Shown: one piece after another, positions 25,089-34,823 of the stretch | How positions within the stretch are numbered: position 1 is the first letter of the stretch | How the letters are laid out: each line of letters begins with the position of its first letter | Source of the DNA: an uncultured Actinomycetes bacterium | GTDB taxonomy: Bacteria; Actinomycetota; Coriobacteriia; Coriobacteriales; Atopobiaceae | Assembly: GCA_900314645.1 (NCBI GenBank) | Contig: OMWB01000021.1 | Location: 46,375 to 90,857 of the forward strand | Direction: 5' to 3' | DNA: 44,483 nucleotides | Made by a program: the position numbers and the translations under genes | Notes under the pieces: model-generated | The model's database searches: none | Told to the model about the DNA's origin: nothing | The model's input: only the letters and a program-made list of their open reading frames with translations

Positions 25089-26020
25089 GCGCCCGTGACC
25101 TCGTTGTCGGCATCGACATCGGTGGTACCAACGTCAAGGCAGGCATCGTCGACCTCGTCACCAACAAGGTGCTTGCCTCCTGTGGCTTTCCCACTATCCG
25201 TGACCGCGAGGAGGCCTTTCTCAAGAGCCTGTCCGACGCTGTGGCGGAGCTTTCCGCGCAGGTTGGAGCCCCGCGTGCGGCAGGAGTCTCCATTGGTAGC
25301 TACGTCTTTTCCGACGGCTCGATCGATGGCATGAGTTCGTTTGTGCCCTTCCTCGTGCACGGGTATCCGCTTGCGGCGCGCGTGGAGGAGGCCATTGGGT
25401 TGCCCGTGCGGGTGGACAACGATGCGCGCCTCATCTGTCTTGCCGAGGCGCGCGATGGCGCGGGTCGTGGCTATTCCCGTGTGCTCACGCTCACCTTGGG
25501 CACTGGTATCGGCGTGGGACTCTGCGAGGACGGGCGTCCCTTCGGCCGAGAGCCGTTCATCCACCTTGCGGGGCATGTGAAGGTACGCACCGGAGGCGAG
25601 TATCCCTGCCTTGACGTGGAGCCTTGCTACTGCGGTATGCAGGGCTGCTTCGAGTCAACCTGCTCGGGTACTTCGCTGCAGGCCTACGTGCACGATTGTT
25701 TGGGCAGTGACGTCAGCAACGCCGAGGCGTTCGAACGCGCCGAGCGAGGTGACCCCAAGGCTCAGGCTGTCGTAGCGTGGTACCTCGGCATGCTTGCCAG
25801 CGCCCTCAACCAGTATGTCTATCTGTACTGTCCCGATATCATTGTCATCGGCGGTGGCGTGGCCAAGGGGCTCGCAAGGTTCGAGCGTGAACTCAATCGC
25901 ATGGTCGTTGCCGAGGTGTACGAGGGACAGCGCACGATGGTAAGAATCACCAGCTTGAAGGAGGATTCAGGCATCCTAGGCGCTGCATCGCTGTTTGCTT
26001 CAGGTGAGGATTGTCCGTAG
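25085..26020 (+). CDS. ROK family sugar kinase
   Basis: 311 residues without a helix-turn-helix, so an enzyme and not a ROK repressor. It has VGIDIGGTNVKAGIV (phosphate loop), VDNDARLICLAEA with the catalytic Asp, TLGTGIGVGL, and the ROK zinc motif CYCGMQGCFE. The usual GH(T/I) sequence reads GHVKV. The ATG overlaps the preceding stop (ATGA). Glucokinase, mannose/fructose kinase or amino-sugar kinase activity are possible; between two SIS genes it may phosphorylate the hexose or the glycated amine before deglycation. Confidence 0.87.
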   Translation: MSARDLVVGIDIGGTNVKAGIVDLVTNKVLASCGFPTIRDREEAFLKSLSDAVAELSAQVGAPRAAGVSIGSYVFSDGSIDGMSSFVPFLVHGYPLAARVEEAIGLPVRVDNDARLICLAEARDGAGRGYSRVLTLTLGTGIGVGLCEDGRPFGREPFIHLAGHVKVRTGGEYPCLDVEPCYCGMQGCFESTCSGTSLQAYVHDCLGSDVSNAEAFERAERGDPKAQAVVAWYLGMLASALNQYVYLYCPDIIVIGGGVAKGLARFERELNRMVVAEVYEGQRTMVRITSLKEDSGILGAASLFASGEDCP

Positions 26021-26115
26021 GCGTTGGCGCGCATTCCTGGGAGCACTTCGTGCGGCAGGGGTGCGAGCGTCGCTTTGGAAGAGCTCGACAGAGGTCAGGA
26101 AGAGAGGGTACCGTC

Positions 26116-27195
26116 ATGACGAAGCCAACCATGCTCGACTACGTTCGCGAAACGCCGCACGTAGTGCGTGGACAACTGGAGGGCTGCTTCGAACGTCCGC
26201 TGGTGGATGCGTTCATGGCGGGAGAGTATCGGTACGTGCGCATCGTCGCGAGCGGCTCATCGCGCGATGCCTCGCTGATCGCCCGTCCCTACCTGCGTCG
26301 TATGCTGGGGCGTGAGGTGTTGGTTACGGAGCCCTATACCTTCTGCACGTACGAGAGCGAGCTGCCCGATGACGAGTTTTGCTTCGTCATCTCGCAGAGC
26401 GGCTACTCCACCAATGCGCTGGCCGCGCTTGCCACCATACGTCAGGCCGGGCGTGTGGCCATCGGCGTGACCGGAGATCTGGAGAGTGACTTCCGCGTAG
26501 CCTCTGACGTGGTTGTTCCCTATGGCGTGGGCGAGGAGCAGGTGGGCTACGTGACCAAGGGCGTGACCGCGCTCGCCACCTTCCTCATGCTCTTTGGCGC
26601 CCAGGTTGCTGAGAATGAGGGCCGGTTTGACCTTGGTGATACGCATGCCGCCATTCGTGACATGCTTGACCGCTTCGAATCAGCGTTCGCGCAGGTGACG
26701 GACCTGCATGACGCGCGCTACAAGGAACTCTCCAGCATGGAGCGCGTCTTTCTGATAGGGGCTGGCGCCAACTACGGCATCGCCTCCGAGGGGGCGCTCA
26801 AGTTTGCCGAGTGCCTGCAGATCCCGGCGCAGGCCTTCGAACTCGATGAGTATCTGCATGGGCCCAACCTGCAGCTTTCTCCTGAGTACACCGTCTTTTT
26901 TGTGGCAGTCGGTGAGCGCTCCTGGGCGCGCACGCGCCAGATTGTGGACGCGACATGCCGGGTGACCGACCGCGTCTTTATCACCACCGACTGCCCCGAC
27001 ATGGAGGCTGACATCCGCCTGATGCCCGGAGGGGATGAACTTGTAACTTCGTTGGCTGCGCTTCCTGTCTTCCAGGCGCTTGCGTGGCAGCTCACTGAGG
27101 AGAAGCACCTTTGGCACAAGCACCCGCTCGTGGCACAGTTTGACGCGGCTCTCTCCGGCAAGTCCTCCAATTACGTGGACAAAGAAGTCTTGTAG
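26116..27195 (+). CDS. SIS-domain deglycase-like protein 2 (GfrF/GlmS-like)
   Basis: 359 residues with two SIS domains. ASGSSRDAS (45-53) and SQSGYSTN (93-100) are phosphate-binding loops of the first domain; LDEYLHGPNLQL carries Glu245 and His248, the pair retained in GlmS isomerase and the FrlB/GfrF deglycases. The C-terminus KHPLVAQFDAALSGKSSNY resembles glucoselysine-6-P deglycase-type proteins. I chose MTKPTM, nine bases after AGAGGG; the frame is open 35 codons further up without need. A 95-base gap separates it from the ROK gene, and a hairpin terminator follows. Confidence 0.85.
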   Translation: MTKPTMLDYVRETPHVVRGQLEGCFERPLVDAFMAGEYRYVRIVASGSSRDASLIARPYLRRMLGREVLVTEPYTFCTYESELPDDEFCFVISQSGYSTNALAALATIRQAGRVAIGVTGDLESDFRVASDVVVPYGVGEEQVGYVTKGVTALATFLMLFGAQVAENEGRFDLGDTHAAIRDMLDRFESAFAQVTDLHDARYKELSSMERVFLIGAGANYGIASEGALKFAECLQIPAQAFELDEYLHGPNLQLSPEYTVFFVAVGERSWARTRQIVDATCRVTDRVFITTDCPDMEADIRLMPGGDELVTSLAALPVFQALAWQLTEEKHLWHKHPLVAQFDAALSGKSSNYVDKEVL

Positions 27196-27215
27196 TCCTG
27201 AAATGCAGGGCTGTC

Positions 27216-27250
27216 GGGTGCGTTCAGCGGTACATCTGCTGAACGCACCC
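27216..27250 (+). terminator. Terminator after the SIS-ROK-SIS operon
   Basis: GGGTGCGTTCAGC (27216-27228) and GCTGAACGCACCC (27238-27250) form a perfect 13-bp stem with a nine-base loop. No T-run follows. It isolates the permease promoter region. Confidence 0.75.
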
Positions 27251-27260
27251 TGCCTCATCA

Positions 27261-27332
27261 ATTGGTATAAAACAGGACCTTCTCTGGTCGATTGGCATAA
27301 AAAGGTAGCCTCGTACAACAATTGGTATGAAA
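27261..27332 (+). promoter_or_regulatory. Three direct operator repeats at 30-bp spacing before the permease
   Basis: ATTGGTATAAAA (27261), ATTGGCATAAAA (27291) and ATTGGTATGAAA (27321) start exactly 30 bases apart, about three helical turns. Each has the core found once before the other island operons. The TGGTATAAA form also reads as an extended -10. Cooperative repressor binding or tandem promoters would both explain the phasing. Confidence 0.75.
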
Positions 27333-27579
27333 GATAAACTAATGCAGCTATTCATATAAGAAGAAAGGGAGTTTCGCACTACAGCTTTTTACCAGTGACT
27401 TAGCAGCATTTTGAAGCGTATCAACTCCAAAAGCGATTACCGTTCGCCGATAACCAACAAGTTGGATGAAATTGCAAACCAGTTTGTTTTAGACTCCGCA
27501 ATAGGTTTCGTTTGGCATCCGCATCGTGGCATGACGCCAGGGCAGGAAGTCGTTCGTCCGAAAGGAAGGGGAAAGGTAA
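27333..27579 (+). other. Long untranslated leader of the permease gene
   Basis: About 247 bases of AT-richer sequence without a credible gene on either strand. It includes a TATAAG at 27355-27360 that could be a -10, a GGGAG at 27367 not followed by a usable frame, and ends in the AAGGAAGGGG ribosome site of the permease. No known riboswitch fold was recognised. Confidence 0.5.
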
Positions 27580-28983
<1,404 letters not shown>

Positions 28984-29024
28984 CGTGTGCTAGACGCACC
29001 GCAGTCTGCCTGAGGTGAACTGAC

Positions 29025-29056
29025 AGGGCCGCCCGGTTCAGGAGCCGGGCGGCCCT
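29025..29056 (+). terminator. Hairpin between permease and NagB-like gene
   Basis: AGGGCCGCCCGG and CCGGGCGGCCCT form a 12-bp stem with an eight-base loop. The next start codon is only 31 bases on and no promoter is visible between, so it probably causes partial termination and sets the ratio of permease to downstream enzymes. Confidence 0.7.
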
Positions 29057-29087
29057 CCGCATCGAGACGGAAGGGAACGTGGAACCC

Positions 29088-29981
29088 ATGCTGCAGAATC
29101 GTCTTACGACGGACGAAATCATGGAGTGGTGCTCCATACCATGGCGGGAGCTGGGCAGTCGGGAACTCAAGACAAAGCTGGAGGTATATCCCGAGAAGCA
29201 CGACATGTTCGTGGCTATCGGAAACATGATGGCTGACGAGGTCATCGCGCACAACGAGGCGGGACTGCCCACCAAGTGGGTTCTGCCGGCTGGCCCGACG
29301 GACGAGTACGACGTCTTTTGCCGCCGCGTGAATGAGGAGCGCATCGACTGCACCAACCTCTGGGTCTTTCACATGGATGAGTTCCTCGACTGGCAGGGTC
29401 GGCCCTATCCGGTGGCAGACACTTACGAGAGCCTCGAAGGCACCATGCTTGCCTGCTTCTACGATCGCATTGACCCTGAGCTGCGTCCGCCCGAGGACCA
29501 CCGCATCTGGCCGCGCATCAATGACCTTGATGCGGCCGACATCAAGTGCGACGAGCTGGGTGGCATCGATACCGTGTGGGCGGGCATCGGTGCGACGGGC
29601 CTCGTGGCCTTCAACGAGGCGCCACGCAGCTTTTGCCAGCACATCACGGTGGAGGAGTACGCGGCGTCTAAGACCCGCATTGGCGTGCTCAACGACGACA
29701 CCATGGTGGCGTTAGCCGAGCGCTCCTTTGGCGGGTGCCTCGACCGTGTGCCGCCCATGTACCTCACCATCGGCTTCCACATCATCTGCTCGGCAAAGCG
29801 CGCCGTGTACATGGTTGCCACGGGCGACTGGAAGAAGACGGTCTGCCGCATCCTGCTTCTGAGTGAGCCAACTGTCGAATACCCGGTGACGATCCTGCCG
29901 AAGTACATCTCCGACGTCACGCTCATGACCAACGAGTACACCATCGATCATCCGCTTTCGCACGAGATCAGAGGCTGGTAG
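29088..29981 (+). CDS. NagB-family glucosamine-6-phosphate deaminase-like protein
   Basis: About 297 residues of the NagB/6-phosphogluconolactonase superfamily. VLPAGPTDEYDVF is the phosphate-binding segment, FHMDEFLDW holds the ring-opening Asp, and GIGATGLVAFNEA corresponds to the GIGxDGHIAFNEP motif of NagB, here with Thr in place of Asp-Gly-His and Ala for Pro. It is longer than NagB and diverged, so a related 6-phospho amino-sugar or glycated amine may be the substrate. I use the ATG, 11 bases after AAGGGA; a GTG nine bases earlier is possible. It is two bases from a ribokinase-like gene. Confidence 0.82.
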   Translation: MLQNRLTTDEIMEWCSIPWRELGSRELKTKLEVYPEKHDMFVAIGNMMADEVIAHNEAGLPTKWVLPAGPTDEYDVFCRRVNEERIDCTNLWVFHMDEFLDWQGRPYPVADTYESLEGTMLACFYDRIDPELRPPEDHRIWPRINDLDAADIKCDELGGIDTVWAGIGATGLVAFNEAPRSFCQHITVEEYAASKTRIGVLNDDTMVALAERSFGGCLDRVPPMYLTIGFHIICSAKRAVYMVATGDWKKTVCRILLLSEPTVEYPVTILPKYISDVTLMTNEYTIDHPLSHEIRGW

Positions 29982-29983
29982 CA

Positions 29984-30922
29984 ATGGCGAAGCAATTTGA
30001 CGTTATCGTGCTTAACTCGCACGGCGTGGGACAGTATGCCTATACCGACCACATGCCCGTGTGGGGCGAGACCCTGCCCGTCAAGAACTGGCACGTGGCA
30101 GAGGACGGCGGGAAGGGCTCCAACGTCACCGTGGCGTTGGGGCGCCTGGGCCTCAAGGTGGCCTACATAGGCAAGGTGGGAAACGACCCGTGGGGCGACC
30201 TGGGCGACAAGTGGATGACCGACGCCGGCGCCGACACAACCTACCTGTACCGCACCGACGAGGTCTCGACGGGCACTGGCCTCATTCTGATTGGGCCCGA
30301 CGGCCAGAACGCCATCATCGACGGCGACTCGTCGAGCGTAAAGCTCACGGTGGGGGAGGTTACGGCGGCACTTGATGATATGGCCGGATCCTCGTACTTT
30401 GTGACCGGGTTTGAGGTGCCACAGCGTGTCTCGTTGGCAGGGGCGAAGTACGCAAAGCAGCTGGGGATGACTGTTGCCCTCAACCCATCACCCTTGCCTG
30501 AGGAGCCCATGGGCTGGCTTGACTACGTGGACTACCTCTTCATCAATGAGGTGGAGGGCCGCTCCATCGAGGGCCTTGCCAAAGACGACCCGTTGGATGC
30601 TGAGTCGCTCGTGCGCAAGGTCAAGGAAACCTATGGCGTGGGTAACGTGGTCATGACGCTCGGTTCCGACGGAGCTTGTGTGCTTACGACTGACGGAGCG
30701 TTCTTCACGGTGGATCCCGTGCGCGTGGAAAAGGTCGTTAACACTGCCGGCGCCGGCGACGGCTTCATGGCAGCGACGGTGTATGGACTCGTACGCGGAA
30801 AGACGCTCGAGGAAGCCATGAAGTGGGCCGCTGGGTATGCGGCGCTCTCTGTGACCATCGACGGCACCATCCCCGCGTACCGTCCGGTTGCTGAGGTGGA
30901 GGCCTTCATAGCGGGCCTGTAG
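29984..30922 (+). CDS. Ribokinase-like PfkB kinase (twin 2)
   Basis: 312 residues. VIVLNSHGVGQYAYTD, HVAEDGGKGSNVTVALGRLG, YIGKVGNDPWGDLGDKWM and TAGAGDGFMAA repeat, almost word for word, the motifs of the kinase at 21744-22742, so the two are paralogues. The catalytic Asp is in GAGDG. It is directly coupled to the NagB-like gene, which would fit a kinase making a 6-phospho substrate for that enzyme. It is the last plus-strand gene before the convergent methyltransferase. Confidence 0.86.
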   Translation: MAKQFDVIVLNSHGVGQYAYTDHMPVWGETLPVKNWHVAEDGGKGSNVTVALGRLGLKVAYIGKVGNDPWGDLGDKWMTDAGADTTYLYRTDEVSTGTGLILIGPDGQNAIIDGDSSSVKLTVGEVTAALDDMAGSSYFVTGFEVPQRVSLAGAKYAKQLGMTVALNPSPLPEEPMGWLDYVDYLFINEVEGRSIEGLAKDDPLDAESLVRKVKETYGVGNVVMTLGSDGACVLTTDGAFFTVDPVRVEKVVNTAGAGDGFMAATVYGLVRGKTLEEAMKWAAGYAALSVTIDGTIPAYRPVAEVEAFIAGL

Positions 30923-30975
30923 GAACAAGAGGGCCAGCTCCTCACGCCTACATGGCCTCGGATCACCAGCCGGAA

Positions 30976-31782
30976 TCAGGCTGAAAGACGCAGGTGCAGG
31001 ATAATTGCCTGCCTTTTGCTCTCCGCAACCTTCATGGAGACCCTAGTCACGATACTCAGCCGTCTACCGAGCATGCGCAGGGCATCCGGGAAGAACGTGC
31101 GCTCCTCGAGGAGCTCCACACCGCACTTCCTTGCAAACGCCTCGCCATCGTCAACCCCAAAGTACATGAGGGCGTTCACATTGCTCGTACGCTTGATGAA
31201 CCAATTCGTGAACCTAAGCCCACTCGTACTCGTGGCGTCAAAGATCATCTCCGCTGTTGGGAAAGCCCCACTGCAGGACCGGATGAAGCTCGTGACCTGC
31301 TCCTCATGGAAATACTGGAAGACTCCCGAGACGACCAGCAACGTGGGAAGGGAGGCGTCAACCTCCCTTGCCCAGCCCATGTCAAACATGTCACCAGGAA
31401 TCGTTGTCTCCCGCTCTCGGGTTCCAAAGACCTTCCGCCTCGCCTCGATTACCTCGGGCAGGTCGACCTCGTACCAGTTGACGCTGGAGAGTTTGCTGCT
31501 CAGACGGTCGTAGGCGGTCTCGAGACCCGCACCAAGATAGACGACGTTGCATCCCTCGTGCTCGCTGGCAAACGACGTGACCATCTGGTCCATGTTGTAG
31601 TAGCGTGCCACGGATGCCATGTTGGTGTACTGCGACGAACCCTTTGCCGCGCCTTCAGGCATGGAGGGCTCAAGCGCAAGGGCCTTTTCGTCGTAAAAGT
31701 ACTCCGGGAATTCCTTCGATATGGCGATGCGCGCAATGAGCGGCACAAACAAGGTGTTGGCAACCCCTTCAAAGCCCTCCAT
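30976..31782 (-). CDS. Class I SAM methyltransferase (LCMT/TcmP-like)
   Basis: 268-residue methyltransferase related to leucine carboxyl methyltransferase/TcmP proteins. VVYLGAGLETAYDRL is the SAM-binding motif I, WYEVDLPEVIEARR the acidic motif II, PGDMFDMGWAREVD and LLVVSGVFQYFHEEQV the later motifs. Members modify small carboxylates or polyketides; the substrate here is unknown. It diverges from the ATC-hydrolase-like gene around an 8-bp inverted repeat and is not obviously part of the fructosamine island. Confidence 0.83.
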   Translation of the reverse strand: MEGFEGVANTLFVPLIARIAISKEFPEYFYDEKALALEPSMPEGAAKGSSQYTNMASVARYYNMDQMVTSFASEHEGCNVVYLGAGLETAYDRLSSKLSSVNWYEVDLPEVIEARRKVFGTRERETTIPGDMFDMGWAREVDASLPTLLVVSGVFQYFHEEQVTSFIRSCSGAFPTAEMIFDATSTSGLRFTNWFIKRTSNVNALMYFGVDDGEAFARKCGVELLEERTFFPDALRMLGRRLSIVTRVSMKVAESKRQAIILHLRLSA

Positions 31783-31823
31783 GCTTGTCTACCTCCATGC
31801 TCATGTATGCCGCTACCACTCTA

Positions 31824-31845
31824 ATAGTTAGAATTGCCTAACTAT
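31824..31845. promoter_or_regulatory. Perfect 8-bp inverted repeat in a divergent promoter
   Basis: ATAGTTAG and CTAACTAT flank AATTGC. The size, spacing and TAG-TTAG sequence resemble MarR-family operators. It lies 42 bases before the methyltransferase start and 89 before the ATC-hydrolase-like start. No MarR gene is in the window. Confidence 0.6.
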
Positions 31846-31933
31846 CACGCTCGTGCGCAGCCCCGCATGGGGAGGGGATCGTGAACGGAGAAATCGCAGA
31901 GCGCCCGAAGGTGCTCAGGAAGGAAGGACCCTC

Positions 31934-32605
31934 ATGAAGTACGGATTCATGGGAGCATTCGTCAAACTCGCCTTTGCAAAAACGGCGTTCTCATACCTTG
32001 AGCGGCGGCTTCCCAACCTCGATATGGCTAGCTACCAGCGCCGCGTGCTTGCGGAGTACCGGTCAATCGTGGCGCGAACGCCCTCCGTTGGCACTATGCG
32101 CGACAACATGTTTGTCATGACCATGTACGCAGGGGCGTTCTTCATCGCGCTCTACAAGACCGAACCGGAGCTGCTCACTCCCGAGGTCATCCAAGGTCTT
32201 GTGTGCGAGGTCTCATATTGCCCGCTCATGCGCATGGCCAAGGAGGGAAAGAGCGCCTTCACGAACAAAGAGGTGAAGACGCGCACCGTTCAGGCCACCT
32301 GGTCACGCGAGCACATCGACGAGTATCCCATGAACTGGTACTGGTTCTTCGAGAAGGTGCCGGGCAAGGACGAGTATTACATCACGCATAAGCAGTGCGG
32401 CCTTTGCAAACTTGCCCAGCAGGAAGGGGTCAGCCACATCACGCGCTACCTCTGCGCTATGGACTATTACACCTTCGAGATGCAGGGGGCCGTGCTTGAC
32501 CGAACCAAGACCCTCGGCTACGGGGACGACGAGTGCAACTTCCATCTCATGAGTACCGAGCGTGCCGCAGAGATTGGCTTCGTGAAGAGCCCGGACGCGC
32601 GATAG
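31934..32605 (+). CDS. ATC hydrolase-like (L-2-amino-thiazoline-4-carboxylate) protein
   Basis: 223 residues fitting the ATC_hydrolase family, by the cysteine-containing stretches CEVSYCPL and HKQCGLCKLAQQEG and the C-terminal RTKTLGYGDDECNFHLM, where family members end in a G-x-x-x-C-x-F pattern. Named members open the thiazoline ring on the way to L-cysteine, but most are uncharacterised and may act on other amino-acid derived substrates. The ATG follows AAGGAAGGA; the frame extends 27 codons upstream without a ribosome site. It diverges from the SAM methyltransferase gene. Confidence 0.75.
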   Translation: MKYGFMGAFVKLAFAKTAFSYLERRLPNLDMASYQRRVLAEYRSIVARTPSVGTMRDNMFVMTMYAGAFFIALYKTEPELLTPEVIQGLVCEVSYCPLMRMAKEGKSAFTNKEVKTRTVQATWSREHIDEYPMNWYWFFEKVPGKDEYYITHKQCGLCKLAQQEGVSHITRYLCAMDYYTFEMQGAVLDRTKTLGYGDDECNFHLMSTERAAEIGFVKSPDAR

Positions 32606-32664
32606 AACCTGCGCTGCGCATGGTAAGGATGATCGGATCTAGCTAGATTCGCTGCCTCGCTGCC

Positions 32665-33525
32665 TTACTCCTCCGGAACGCCGAGGACCTCACGTAGATA
32701 GTTGCATGAGCGCTCGTGCGGGCCGTGCGGCTCCTCCCAGTAGATGGAGTCATTCACCTCGAGGTCGATGCCGTTCTGGAAGTCGTTTGCCTCGAGCACG
32801 TCAAGCCAGTGACGCATGAGCTCGGCTCCAAACTCACCGGTGCCCAGCTCCTCGTGGTGGGAGTCGGCAAAGTGAATCCACTCCACCTTGTCTCCGAAGA
32901 GCTCGAAGTAGTCCTCCATGGTCTCGCCAAACATAACCATGGGAATGACGTCGAGGCAGACACGCAGGTTGGGGCTCCCCACTTCGTCGAGCACGTACTT
33001 GACGTCCTCCTTGGTGAGCACAAGGTTGCTCTCGTAGGGCTGGAGCTGTTCGAGCGGCATGAGGATGTCGGCGTCCTCCGCGAGGTCAAGGATGGCTCGA
33101 TAGGTGTCGACCAGGCGCTTCATCGACTCCTCGCGCGGAACGTTGCGGAGCCCGCAGCCAGAGTTGAGGAAGATGCGCGGGCACTCGAGGATGTGAGCGT
33201 CCTCCATGCACCACTTGAAGTGCTCGATGGTGCGGCGGCGGATGCCCTCACTGGGGTCGGAGAAGTTGAAGGGGTAGCCCAGCGTCTCGGGCGTATAGAT
33301 GGGCATAGTCTGGTCGCGCGCGGCCATCTCCGCCTTCATGCGCCTGAGCTCAGCCTCGGCTGCTGCTGGGGTCTTCCAGTCGGCACGATAGAAGAACGGC
33401 TCGGCGCCCCACAGGTCGACCTTGTGGATACCGCAGCGTTGCAGCGAGTCCAGGAAGTACTCAAAGGAGTAGTGCACATAGGACGGACCCATGATGGAGA
33501 CGTCCCTCATGGTGATCTTGGACAT
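32665..33525 (-). CDS. FrlC-like sugar-phosphate isomerase/epimerase TIM barrel (copy 2)
   Basis: 286 residues of the xylose-isomerase-like barrel family. SFEYFLDSLQRCGIHKVDLWGAEPFFY, LMPLEQLQPYESNLVLT, VCLDVIPMVMF and HFADSHHEELGTGEF carry the metal-binding Glu, Asp and His; a final Glu is in DLEVNDSIYW. It is the second gene after the FrlB-like deglycase, the same pairing as in frl operons, and so the more likely functional FrlC. It differs widely from copy 1. The ATG has AAGGAG five bases upstream. Confidence 0.85.
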   Translation of the reverse strand: MSKITMRDVSIMGPSYVHYSFEYFLDSLQRCGIHKVDLWGAEPFFYRADWKTPAAAEAELRRMKAEMAARDQTMPIYTPETLGYPFNFSDPSEGIRRRTIEHFKWCMEDAHILECPRIFLNSGCGLRNVPREESMKRLVDTYRAILDLAEDADILMPLEQLQPYESNLVLTKEDVKYVLDEVGSPNLRVCLDVIPMVMFGETMEDYFELFGDKVEWIHFADSHHEELGTGEFGAELMRHWLDVLEANDFQNGIDLEVNDSIYWEEPHGPHERSCNYLREVLGVPEE

Positions 33526-33579
33526 GGAGGCTCCTTGATTGACGTGGTGCTCACGGAACAGCTTGGCTGCGTAAAGAGT

Positions 33580-33600
33580 GGGGCCGCACGCAGCGGCCCC
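33580..33600 (-). terminator. Hairpin between frlB-like and frlC-like genes
   Basis: GGGGCCGC and GCGGCCCC form a perfect 8-bp stem with a five-base loop, 11 bases after the deglycase stop. It may attenuate or stabilise the message between the two genes. No long T-run follows. Confidence 0.55.
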
Positions 33601-33610
33601 TGTTTAGCTC

Positions 33611-34606
33611 TTAGTAGTCAAGCTGGCGATAGTAGCGGCGGATGTCCACCGGATGGCAGTTGATCTGCTCGATGTGGATGTCGATGCGGTTGGTGACGGC
33701 GTGAGTCACCAGATGTGACAGGTAGCCGCGGTACTGGTCGGAGATGCCGGGCAACGCGTAGTCCTTGGAATCGATGAAGGTGTAGTTGGCGCAGATGCGC
33801 GGCAGGAAGGCCTTGACACGCTCCGAGAGGGGGCGCTCGGCGTCCTCGGCCAGAAAGACGGTGACGTTGGTGTCGCGATCAACGATCTCCAGCATGCCGT
33901 GGAAGAACTCAGCGGGGTGGATGGACTTGGTGCGGAGCCAGTGCTGCTCTTCCCAGTAGCACATGGCGTACGAGTAGGTGGAGCCACCCTGAACGCCACC
34001 GCCCACGAAATAGTGGATGGGGTCATCGTGGTGCTTCTCGGCGAAGGCGCGAGCAAACTCGTCAGAGGCCTTGCCGACATCGACGAGGTCCTGGGCTAGG
34101 TTGGCGTCAAGCTGCGCGTAGTACTCGTCGTACTGCGGGAACTGGCCAGCATTCTGCATGAAGCGGTCAACCACCATGAAGAACTTGAGCTGCTCATTCT
34201 CGGGGTACGTGATGCAGTGGGTGACGGCCTTGGCCAAAGGAGCGTCCGCGTTGTCGATGAAGCCGATGGAGGTGCATCCCAGTGCGTTGAGCCTTTCCAT
34301 TGAGGTGACGATTTCGGCGGTGTTGCCCGAGACCGAGCTCAGCACGATGACGGAGTCCTTGGTGATGCGACGGTCACCACGGGTGTTGTACTCGGCCGCG
34401 TTGAGGGAGTAGACCGGGAGGTCTGAGAGCTCAACTGCATGCGACTCAGCTTGCAGCGCGGAGGCCCAGGTACCGCCGATGCCCAGATAGACGATGCGGT
34501 CATAACCCTTTGCACAGATTGCGTCGACGATTGCCTCGATCTGGGGACGAAGCGCAAGCGCTCCGTTGACGCTGTCAATCTGCTTCTGCTCGTCAAACTT
34601 CAACAT
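33611..34606 (-). CDS. frlB: Fructosamine-6-phosphate deglycase-like protein (FrlB)
   Basis: 331 residues, two SIS domains. LGIGGTWASALQAES (41-55) and SSVSGNTAE (90-98) are the phosphosugar loops. The C-terminal half has HPAEFFHGMLEIVD with Glu233 and His236, matching EFRHGPLEIVE of FrlB, and ends DIRRYYRQLDY, like ERRYYGGLVEY of FrlB. It should split a fructosamine-6-P into glucose-6-P and the free amine. I start it at MLKFDE, preceded by AGAAGG; the frame runs 37 codons further up. An operator-like site lies about 48 bases before the start, and an FrlC-like gene follows. Confidence 0.87.
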   Translation of the reverse strand: MLKFDEQKQIDSVNGALALRPQIEAIVDAICAKGYDRIVYLGIGGTWASALQAESHAVELSDLPVYSLNAAEYNTRGDRRITKDSVIVLSSVSGNTAEIVTSMERLNALGCTSIGFIDNADAPLAKAVTHCITYPENEQLKFFMVVDRFMQNAGQFPQYDEYYAQLDANLAQDLVDVGKASDEFARAFAEKHHDDPIHYFVGGGVQGGSTYSYAMCYWEEQHWLRTKSIHPAEFFHGMLEIVDRDTNVTVFLAEDAERPLSERVKAFLPRICANYTFIDSKDYALPGISDQYRGYLSHLVTHAVTNRIDIHIEQINCHPVDIRRYYRQLDY

Positions 34607-34653
34607 GTTGACCCTTCTCTCCTGTGTTTTTGCGTAGTAATCCTTATGAGTGT

Positions 34654-34683
34654 ACAAGTTAGTATAAAAAGCAGACCAATTGT
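34654..34683 (-). promoter_or_regulatory. Shared operator, frlB copy
   Basis: ACAAGTTAGTATAAAA (plus strand) followed by ACCAATTGT gives inverted ACAA-TT / AATTGT ends. The core GTTAGTATAAAA matches the permease repeats with two changes. On the minus strand TATACT could be the -10. Confidence 0.5.
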
Positions 34684-34743
34684 AGAGAGAGGGGAGAGGT
34701 GGTAGGCGAACCGCCACGTTTTGTCTGCGAGCGGTGGGCCATG

Positions 34744-34804
34744 CATCGCAACGCGTAGCCCGCTGCCCAGGTGGAACGGGGACAGCGGACTACGCGTTGC
34801 GATG
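34744..34804 (-). terminator. Long hairpin ending the feo operon
   Basis: Arms 34744-34765 and 34783-34804 pair over 22 positions with a single G-T wobble, a very stable structure 20 bases past the HMA gene stop. No T-run is obvious. It separates the feo operon from the frlB promoter. Confidence 0.7.
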
Positions 34805-34823
34805 TGGATGCGTGGGAGAGAGG

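Noticed and set aside
27333..27579. Riboswitch in the permease leader
   Set aside because: I could not match it to a known lysine, glycine, SAM or T-box pattern, so it is listed only as a leader.
32637..32652. Palindrome ATCTAGCTAGAT between convergent genes
   Set aside because: Short, AT-rich and in a convergent gap without promoters; chance is enough to explain it.
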